Of a DNA stretch of 64,000 nt, positions 1 through 5,798 are shown piece by piece (within the stretch, counting starts at the first letter, position 1; every line of letters begins with the position of its first letter). This stretch comes from Solidesulfovibrio fructosivorans JJ] (lineage in GTDB: Bacteria; Desulfobacterota; Desulfovibrionia; Desulfovibrionales; Desulfovibrionaceae): the NCBI RefSeq assembly GCF_000179555.1, contig NZ_AECZ01000005.1:1-64000 (forward strand), read 5' to 3'. Both the position numbers and the translations under genes were made by a program. The notes under the pieces are model-generated. The model was not told where the DNA came from and made no database searches. It worked only from the letters and a program-made list of their open reading frames with translations.

Positions 1-27
1 GGGTAACCAGGAAAGTCTTTGGAAGGG

Positions 28-71
28 GGCCTAGGGGGAAACTTTTCTACAGAAAAGTTTCCCCCTAGGCC
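28..71. terminator. Perfect 21-bp hairpin after the lon-like gene
   Basis: A 21-bp perfect inverted repeat (28-48 and 51-71) with a 2-nt gap lies 3 bases past the stop of the minus-strand protease gene. The core is GGGGGAAACTTTTCT. A T-rich run follows on the plus strand (72-80), so it may also stop plus-strand transcription arriving from outside the window. It belongs to a hairpin family repeated in this window after other stop codons. Confidence 0.75.
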
Positions 72-74
72 TTT

Positions 75-2102
75 TTATTTGCGGAGCAACACCTCGGCAG
101 CGGCGGTGGCGTCGGCGGCCAGGACGATGTCGAGGCCTTCGAGCACGTCGGCGGGCAGGGTCTCGACCACGGGGGCGTTGGCCTGGGGCAGGACAACGGT
201 GGTGATGCCGGCGCGTTTGGCGGCCAGGCATTTTTCCCGGATGCCGGCCACGGGGAGCAGGCGTCCGGCCAGGGTCATCTCGCCGGTCGCGGCCGCGTCG
301 CAGCGGGCGGGGCGGCCGGTCAGCAGGGAGAGCAGGGCGCAGAAGATGGTGACCCCGGCCGAGGGGCCGTCCTTGGTGATGGCCGCGGCCGGGAAGTGGA
401 CGTGGATGTCGGTTTTTTCGAAAAAGTCCGGATCGACGCCGAGTTCGACGGCACGACTGCGGATGTTGCTGAGCGCCGCCTGGGCCGATTCGCGCAGCAC
501 GTCGCCGAGGGAGCCGGTGAGGAGAAGCTGCCCGGAGCCCGGCATGCGGGCGGTCTCGACGAACACGATTTCGCCGCCGTGCTCGCCGACGACCAGACCC
601 GTCACCACGCCCACGCGGTCGCCGGCTTCGGCCGCCTCGCGGGTGAAGCGGCGCGGCCCGAGGAGCTTGGGGATGTCCGGGGCGTCGATGGCGGTCGGGG
701 CCGTGCCCTTGTCCTCGAAGGTGAGCCGGGCCAAGCGGCGGCAGGCCGCGCCGACTTCGCGGGAGAGTCCGCGCAGGCCGGATTCGCGGGTGTAGTCGTC
801 GACGATGCGGCCAAGGGCCTGATCGGTGAAGGTGATGGAATCCGGGGACAGGCCGTTTTCGCGCAGGTGCCGGGGCAGGAGGAAATCCTTGGCGATGCCG
901 AGCTTTTCCCGGTCGGTGTAGCCGGGGAAGGCCAGGTTTTCCAGGCGGTCGAGCAGGGGGCCGGGCAGGCGCGAGACGTCGTTGGCCGTGGCGATGAACA
1001 TGATGCGCGAGAGGTCGAAGGGGATTTCCAGGTAGTTGTCGGAAAAGCGGGCGTTTTGTTCGGGGTCGAGGATTTCGAGCAGGGCCGAGGCGGCGTCGCC
1101 GCGAAAGTCCGCGCCGATCTTGTCGATCTCGTCGAGCATGAAGACCGGGTTGGACACGCCGATCCGGGCCAGTTCCTTGAGGATGCGCCCGGGCATGGCC
1201 CCGACGTAGGTGCGCCGGTGGCCGCGCAGTTCGGCCTCGTCGCGAAGTCCGGCCAGAGACAACCGCACGAATTCGCGCCCGAGCGCCTCGGCCACGGCCT
1301 GGCCCACGGACGTCTTGCCGACTCCGGGAGGGCCGGAAAAGCACAGCACCGGCCCGCGCCCCGGCGAGGCGGCCAGCTTGGCGTCGAGGACCTCGCGCAC
1401 GGTCTTTTTGAGCTCGTCGAGATTGACCGGCTTGCCGAGGTAGTGGGCGGCCCCGGCGCGAAGCGCCTCCACGGCCGTGCCCACGGTGGCGAACCCGGTG
1501 ACCATGACGACCGCGGCGTCCGGAGCGGTGCGCCGCAGCCGCCGCAAAAGCTCCATGCCGTCCAGGCGTTCCATTTTGAGATCCGTCACCACCACATCGG
1601 CCGCGAATCCGGCCGTCAGGACATCGAGCGCCTCCAGGCCGTCCCCGGCCGTGCGCACCTCGTAGCCTTCCTTCCCCAGAACATGGGCCATGTTCATGCG
1701 TGCGATCTCCTCGTCGTCCACCACGAGGAGCTTCGGCTTGGCCGCGCCGCGAAGCGCCCGGGCGGCCAGGAATTCCAGGATGCGCTCCTTGACCGCCGTG
1801 AGCCCGTGGTGCCGCGCGTCCAGCACTTCCCTGGCCCGGGTGAGGTCGAGGGTGTCGCGGGTGCAGTTGTTCCAGGGAAGTTTCAATAAAAATTCAAGGT
1901 AGTTGATGCCGACAGCGTATTCGGCCACGGACGGGTCGGTCTTTTCCAGGCGTTCCAATTCGCGACCGGCGGCATCGGCGGCCTGAGCCGGCAAATTGGC
2001 GTCTTCCACGGAGCGGCGGAGGGTTTCGAGCACGCCGGTATCGGCTTCCGCGGCGTTCGGGGCGGCGGGCTCGGCCTGGCGGGGCTTGTTGCGGAAAAAC
2101 AT
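75..2102 (-). CDS. Lon-type ATP-dependent protease with inserted response-regulator receiver domain
   Basis: A 675-residue cytoplasmic AAA+ serine protease of the Lon family. Residues 1-120 resemble only the end of the Lon N-terminal region and its linker (EYAVGINYLEFLLKLPW, GLTAVKERILEFLAAR); most of the usual substrate-binding N domain is absent. A complete receiver domain follows at about 122-240, with acidic pair D129/D130, phospho-acceptor D174, T202 and K224. The Lon ATPase then resumes with Walker A GPPGVGKT (257-264) and Walker B FMLDEID (321-327). The protease domain keeps the Ser-Lys dyad, S581 in DGPSAG and K624. The receiver therefore sits inside the Lon fold, between linker and ATPase. 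No partner kinase is adjacent. Inference: phosphorylation could gate ATPase or proteolysis. All key residues are present, so it is probably active. The start ATG at 2102 is preceded by AAGGAGAACGCC. Confidence 0.93.
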   Translation of the reverse strand: MFFRNKPRQAEPAAPNAAEADTGVLETLRRSVEDANLPAQAADAAGRELERLEKTDPSVAEYAVGINYLEFLLKLPWNNCTRDTLDLTRAREVLDARHHGLTAVKERILEFLAARALRGAAKPKLLVVDDEEIARMNMAHVLGKEGYEVRTAGDGLEALDVLTAGFAADVVVTDLKMERLDGMELLRRLRRTAPDAAVVMVTGFATVGTAVEALRAGAAHYLGKPVNLDELKKTVREVLDAKLAASPGRGPVLCFSGPPGVGKTSVGQAVAEALGREFVRLSLAGLRDEAELRGHRRTYVGAMPGRILKELARIGVSNPVFMLDEIDKIGADFRGDAASALLEILDPEQNARFSDNYLEIPFDLSRIMFIATANDVSRLPGPLLDRLENLAFPGYTDREKLGIAKDFLLPRHLRENGLSPDSITFTDQALGRIVDDYTRESGLRGLSREVGAACRRLARLTFEDKGTAPTAIDAPDIPKLLGPRRFTREAAEAGDRVGVVTGLVVGEHGGEIVFVETARMPGSGQLLLTGSLGDVLRESAQAALSNIRSRAVELGVDPDFFEKTDIHVHFPAAAITKDGPSAGVTIFCALLSLLTGRPARCDAAATGEMTLAGRLLPVAGIREKCLAAKRAGITTVVLPQANAPVVETLPADVLEGLDIVLAADATAAAEVLLRK

Positions 2103-2190
2103 GGCGTTCTCCTTGCGGACGGATGGGGCAATCTAGCGTCAAACCGGGCGGCCGGGCAAATATCCCGGTTTGGCCGCAAGCGGGTTGCCT

Positions 2191-2313
2191 GTTGCGCATT
2201 GTTACGACTGGGAGGTGGTGTTGCAGATTGCAACGCGAAACGAAGAACGGCCGGAGAGGGCGCGGTTATGGGGTTTTTTGTTCGCAAGGCCTTTTTGCGT
2301 TGCAGATGGCAAC
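2191..2313. promoter_or_regulatory. Three GTTGC-N-GCAAC dyads upstream of the stress/sulfite operon
   Basis: Three related 15-bp imperfect palindromes occur in the divergent intergenic region: GTTGCGCATTGTTAC (2191-2205), GTTGCAGATTGCAAC (2220-2234) and GTTGCAGATGGCAAC (2299-2313). The second is a perfect dyad with arms GTTGCA/TGCAAC, and the third matches it at all but one base. The same motif is repeated at 31095-31206 upstream of the hydrogenase operon. I read these as binding sites for one regulator, which I cannot name. They lie about 90-200 bp upstream of the sigma-54-like promoter at 2393. Confidence 0.55.
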
Positions 2314-2335
2314 ACTGACTGAGTGGTCAGTCAGT
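2314..2335. promoter_or_regulatory. 22-bp inverted repeat, TetR-operator-like
   Basis: ACTGACTGA and TCAGTCAGT form perfect 9-bp arms around a 4-bp centre (GTGG). Size and symmetry resemble TetR-family operators, but it could equally be an activator site for the sigma-54-like promoter about 70 bp downstream. The bound protein is unknown. Confidence 0.55.
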
Positions 2336-2392
2336 TTTTAAGAAATCAAGTTTTATCAAATAAAAACAAATTATTAGAAGAATGTTTCAAAA

Positions 2393-2408
2393 TGGCACGC
2401 ATCTTGTT
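2393..2408 (+). promoter_or_regulatory. Sigma-54-type promoter of the USP/TauE operon
   Basis: TGGCACGCATCTTGTT matches the -24/-12 consensus TGGCACG-N4-TTGC except for T instead of C at the last core position (GG-N10-GT). It lies 46 bp before the ATG at 2454, which argues against a start further upstream at 2382. An activator would be required; the dyads at 2191-2335 are candidate binding sites. Confidence 0.6.
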
Positions 2409-2453
2409 CTTAAAAGCGCAATCCGGGCGCGAAGCCCACAACGAGAGGACAGG

Positions 2454-3260
2454 ATGCACGACGCCGCGACCATGACGCAGGAAACCCAGATGCCGGCCGG
2501 ACGGCCCCACCAGGTGCTGGTGGTGGTCCGGGGCGGCCAGGCGGCCGCCGCCTTGACCGAATACGCCCTGGGCGTGGCCGAGCGGCTGGGGCTCGGGATC
2601 CTGGCGGCCTACGTCGATACCCTGCCCCGGTTCGGCGACAGGCTTTTACGGCGGGAGCGCTTCGCCGCCGGCGCCGCCCACGACGCGGCCGTGTTCGCGG
2701 AAAAGGCGCAACAATCAAACATTGGCTTCGAGCATGTCACGGCTTCGGGCAAGGCGTCCGAGGCGGTGCTGGCCCTGGTGCACGGTGGCCGGCGCATTGA
2801 TTTCGTGGTGCTCGATCCGGCGATTCGACTTGAGGATGTGGCCCGGCGTTCGCCCGTGCCGGTCTTCGGCCTGGATGTGGCCGAAGCGGACGGCAAGGGG
2901 CGCGATCGCGGCCGCAAGATGCTGCAACACCGAAATCCTGGGAGGTTGTCCATGTCCGAGAGAACGCGCAAGCGCAACGGGGTTCGTTCCGTCATCTTCG
3001 GCATCGCTTCGGTGGCTCTGTATGCCGCGGTTTTCACCCACAGCGATTGGGTCGCCAACCTGTCGGCCAAGGGCGGCCTGTACGCCGTGGTGCCGGTCAT
3101 CACCGTCTTTTTGTTCTCCTATATTCACGGCAGCTTCACCGGCGCCTTCTGGTCGGCGCTCGGCATCGAGGCCTCCAAGGGCGCGGCGGCCAAGAAGCAG
3201 CCCGCCGTTTCGACCGAGAAGCGCAAGGACGGCCGCGCTGCCGCCCAGATCAACGCGTAG
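2454..3260 (+). CDS. Universal stress protein-like domain in frame with a small membrane protein
   Basis: From ATG 2454 the frame codes for 268 residues. The first part (to about residue 150) looks like a divergent UspA fold: HQVLVVVRGGQAAAALTEYA at its first strand and RIDFVVLD further in. The ATP-binding G-X2-G-X9-G signature of USP is not evident. The second part, from the internal ATG at 2952, has two hydrophobic segments (SVIFGIASVALYAAVF and YAVVPVITVFLFSYI) and a basic, alanine-rich tail. A GGGAGG site 7 bases before the 2952 ATG suggests the two halves can be made separately. First gene of an operon with the sulfite exporter and a tandem USP. Could be one fusion protein or two overlapping products. 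Confidence 0.7.
   Translation: MHDAATMTQETQMPAGRPHQVLVVVRGGQAAAALTEYALGVAERLGLGILAAYVDTLPRFGDRLLRRERFAAGAAHDAAVFAEKAQQSNIGFEHVTASGKASEAVLALVHGGRRIDFVVLDPAIRLEDVARRSPVPVFGLDVAEADGKGRDRGRKMLQHRNPGRLSMSERTRKRNGVRSVIFGIASVALYAAVFTHSDWVANLSAKGGLYAVVPVITVFLFSYIHGSFTGAFWSALGIEASKGAAAKKQPAVSTEKRKDGRAAAQINA
2952..3260 (+). CDS. Small two-helix membrane protein (internal start within the preceding frame)
   Basis: Starting at ATG 2952, behind a good ribosome binding site (GGGAGG), this 102-residue product begins MSERTRKRNG, then has a hydrophobic helix, the loop FTHSDWVANLSAKGG, a second helix and the conserved-looking stretch IHGSFTGAFWSALGIEASKG. It lies immediately upstream of the TauE-type exporter and may be an accessory subunit; that is inference from position. 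No stop codon separates it from the USP-like sequence upstream, so it may instead be the C-terminal half of a fusion. Confidence 0.5.
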   Translation: MSERTRKRNGVRSVIFGIASVALYAAVFTHSDWVANLSAKGGLYAVVPVITVFLFSYIHGSFTGAFWSALGIEASKGAAAKKQPAVSTEKRKDGRAAAQINA

Positions 3261-3347
3261 GCATTTTATGGCGGCCCGGGACAGTCGCGGCCGCATCTTA
3301 AGGGTTTCAAGGGTTACGAGCACCGCAAGGGTACGGGAGGAGAGGAC

Positions 3348-4391
3348 ATGCACGGCGCTGGCGAAATGATTACCTTCATCGACCTCAATGTCTATTCGGT
3401 CATATTTCTTTTCCTGGTCGGCTTCATCGGCGGGCTGGTCAGCGGCTTTATCGGCTCCGGCGGCGCGTTCGTGCTCACCCCGGGCATGATGAGCCTCGGC
3501 GTGCCCGGCCCGGTGGCCGTGGCCAGCAACATGTGCCACAAGTTCCCCAAGGCCCTGGTCGGGTCCATCAAGCGTTACCGCTACGGGCAAGTGGACATCA
3601 AACTGGGCGTCATCATGGGGCTTTTCGCCGAGATCGGCGTCCAGCTCGGCATCAAGGTCCAGACCACCATCCTGGAGCGCTGGGGGCAGGCCGGCTCCAA
3701 CCTCTACGTCAGCCTGGCCTTCGTCGTGGTGCTCTTGACCGTCGGCAGCTTCGTCATGCGCGACGCCATGCGCCTGGCCCGCAACGGCGGCGCGGGGGGA
3801 TCGTCCAACCGGCTGGCCCAGCGCCTGCAGGCCATCGAACTGTGGCCCATGATCACCTTCAAGCGGGCCGGCGTGCGCATCTCCATGTGGTTTCTGATCC
3901 CCGTCGCCCTGGCCACCGGCATGCTGGCCGCCACTATCGCCGTGGGCGGGTTCATCGGCGTGCCGGGCCTCATGTACGTCATCGGTGTCACGAGCATCGT
4001 GGCCTCGGCTTCCGAACTGGTCATCGCCTTCGTCATGGGCCTTGGCGGCACGCTGATCTGGGCCTACTACGGCATGGTCGATATCCGCCTTACGCTGATC
4101 ATCCTCGGCGGCTCGCTCTTCGGCGTGCAGCTCGGCGCCATCGGCACCACTTACGTCAAGGAGTACATGATCAAGATGGTCATGGCGATCATCATGCTGA
4201 TCGTGGCCGTGAGCCGCTTTTTGGCCATGCCCAAGTACCTCAACAAGCTTTCCCTGACCAATTTCGCCGACACGACCGTGTCGCTGCTCTCCCAGACGAG
4301 CTTCGGCATCATGGTGGTGGCTCTGCTGATCGGCGCGGGCATCATCCTGGCCTCCATGTTCAAGGCCAGAAGGCTCGAAAGCGGGGCCTAG
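3348..4391 (+). CDS. TauE/SafE-family sulfite/sulfonate exporter
   Basis: A 347-residue inner-membrane protein of the TauE/SafE (DUF81) family, which moves sulfite, organosulfonates or related anions. It shows the duplicated layout: an N-terminal half with the glycine-rich helix FVGFIGGLVSGFIGSGGAF-like start (residues about 20-45), a cytoplasmic linker near 130-165, and a second half with LATGMLAATIAVGGFIGVPG. About eight hydrophobic segments are visible. The start at 3348 follows GGGAGGAGAGG. It sits between USP genes, a plausible arrangement for a sulfate reducer that must export toxic sulfite, though the substrate is not proven by sequence. The next gene starts 4 bases after its stop, so they are co-transcribed. 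Confidence 0.85.
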   Translation: MHGAGEMITFIDLNVYSVIFLFLVGFIGGLVSGFIGSGGAFVLTPGMMSLGVPGPVAVASNMCHKFPKALVGSIKRYRYGQVDIKLGVIMGLFAEIGVQLGIKVQTTILERWGQAGSNLYVSLAFVVVLLTVGSFVMRDAMRLARNGGAGGSSNRLAQRLQAIELWPMITFKRAGVRISMWFLIPVALATGMLAATIAVGGFIGVPGLMYVIGVTSIVASASELVIAFVMGLGGTLIWAYYGMVDIRLTLIILGGSLFGVQLGAIGTTYVKEYMIKMVMAIIMLIVAVSRFLAMPKYLNKLSLTNFADTTVSLLSQTSFGIMVVALLIGAGIILASMFKARRLESGA

Positions 4392-4395
4392 CCCG

Positions 4396-5292
4396 ATGCA
4401 CGTGCACCGACCCAAGACCATTGTCGTCGGGCTCGACGGCTCCCCGGCCTCCCGGGGAGCCTTCGAGCAGGCCATGATCCTGGCCGCCTCCTTACGGGGG
4501 CGGCTTGTCGCCGTTGCGGTGGCTCCCGCTTTGGGCGGGCTCGAACGCATCGGCCGGGAGCGGGAGCGCCGGGAACTGTTGCGTCCCTTCGAGGAGGCCC
4601 TCGAAGCGGCGGGGGAGGCCGCGTCCAAGGCCGGGTTGCCGCTTAAAAAGGTGCTCGAGGCCGGCGAGGCCTTCGAACGGCTGGTGGACGCGGCCGAGGG
4701 CGAGGAGGCCAGCCTGGTCGTTTTGGGGGACGCCCGCCGGGCCTATATGGAACGGATATTGCTTGGGAGAAACGTGGCCAAGGTCATCGGCTACAGTCCG
4801 TGCGACGTGCTGCTTGTTCCAGAACGAACCAAGCTGGACTTCACCAAGGTGGTCACGGCGGTCGACGGCTCGAAGCAGAGCATGGCCGCCGCCGGGCGCG
4901 CCATCGGGCTGTGCGCCGCCTACGCCGGCTCCCTGGATGTGGTGGCGGTCCTCGATGTGCCCGTGGACAGGCATCTGATCTACGGCATCTTCGAGGACAT
5001 CAAGCGCCGGGCGCTCGTCGCCACGGGAGCGGTGGCCAAGGCGGCCAAGGAGCGCGATGTGCCCTGCGAGGTGACCATCTTGGAGGGCTCCCCGGACCGC
5101 GCCATCGCGGCCCATGCCGCCAAGGTCGGGGCCGGCTGCCTGGTGCTCGGATCGTACGGCAAGAGCGGATTGCGGCGGTTGCTGCTCGGCAGCGTGGCCG
5201 AGCGGGTGCTGGCCCTTTCCTCCTGCCCGGTCCTGGTGGTCAAAGCCGCGCCGGGAGATGCGGACGCCGTGCCTCTGGACGAAGAAACGTAA
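4396..5292 (+). CDS. Tandem universal stress protein (two UspA domains)
   Basis: A 298-residue cytoplasmic protein with two UspA domains. Domain 1 (about 5-145) starts KTIVVGLDGSPASRGAF and ends near the ILLGRNVAKVIGYSPCDVLLV segment. Domain 2 (about 150-285) starts KVVTAVDGSKQSMAAA and contains VLGSYGKSGLRRLLLGSVAE, the glycine-rich ATP-binding signature of nucleotide-binding USPs (G-X2-G-X9-G-S). Domain 1 keeps a similar but weaker version. Function is presumed stress survival or energy sensing. It is the third or fourth gene of the sulfite-exporter operon and is tightly linked to tauE (4-base gap). Confidence 0.9.
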   Translation: MHVHRPKTIVVGLDGSPASRGAFEQAMILAASLRGRLVAVAVAPALGGLERIGRERERRELLRPFEEALEAAGEAASKAGLPLKKVLEAGEAFERLVDAAEGEEASLVVLGDARRAYMERILLGRNVAKVIGYSPCDVLLVPERTKLDFTKVVTAVDGSKQSMAAAGRAIGLCAAYAGSLDVVAVLDVPVDRHLIYGIFEDIKRRALVATGAVAKAAKERDVPCEVTILEGSPDRAIAAHAAKVGAGCLVLGSYGKSGLRRLLLGSVAERVLALSSCPVLVVKAAPGDADAVPLDEET

Positions 5293-5316
5293 AACCTTTC
5301 CCCCAAGGAGGACTCT

Positions 5317-5601
5317 ATGGAACTGCGACTGGCGTTTACCGAATTCCTGTTTGCGTTTTGCGCTGTGGTGCTGGCCGATCGCGTCTATGGGTTCTCCGAC
5401 CGTCTTTTGGGGCGTTTCGCCCACAAGACGGACAAACCCCAGTTGCGGGCCGCAAGCGCCAACGACTGGTACGTGTATTTCCACCGCAGCGACCTGACCG
5501 GCGAAAAGGAGCCCGCCCGGCCCGCCGCCCCGGCCGCCCGCGTGATCCCGGCCGCCGCCCGCCAGCCCCGCCGCGACTCCCGCCCCAGGCTTCGCGCCTG
5601 A
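5317..5601 (+). CDS. Small protein of unknown function, last gene of the TauE operon
   Basis: A 94-residue product behind a strong AAGGAGG site. The N-terminal 25 residues (LAFTEFLFAFCAVVLADRVY) are moderately hydrophobic and could be a membrane anchor. The middle holds ASANDWYVYFHRSDLTGEK, and the tail is rich in alanine, proline and arginine. I recognise no family. It lies 24 bases after the tandem USP gene and is followed by a hairpin terminator, so it belongs to the same transcript. Confidence 0.6.
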   Translation: MELRLAFTEFLFAFCAVVLADRVYGFSDRLLGRFAHKTDKPQLRAASANDWYVYFHRSDLTGEKEPARPAAPAARVIPAAARQPRRDSRPRLRA

Positions 5602-5611
5602 GGCAGGCTGC

Positions 5612-5651
5612 CTTGGGGGAACCCTTGCCTGCCGAAAGGGGTTCCCCCAAG
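5612..5651 (+). terminator. Hairpin terminator of the TauE operon
   Basis: CTTGGGGGAACCC (5612-5624) pairs with GGGTTCCCCCAAG (5639-5651), followed by CCCCCCCTTCCAAAGCCTT. This is the plus-strand version of the window's recurrent hairpin plus C-rich tail module. Confidence 0.75.
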
Positions 5652-5798
5652 CCCCCCCTTCCAAAGCCTTCCCAGGTGATCCGCTCGTTTCGTGCGAGCC
5701 TGAAATTTTTGAAAAGCGCCCCTGGCCAAGGAACGGCCGGACGGGGCTCCTCTTGCCGTCTTCCTCCCGCCCAAAACCCAATCGGGATACGCACGACG

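Noticed and set aside
2715-4628. 637-codon minus-strand frame across the sulfite exporter
   Set aside because: Histidine/aspartate-rich shadow of the TauE and USP genes; no ribosome site or domain.
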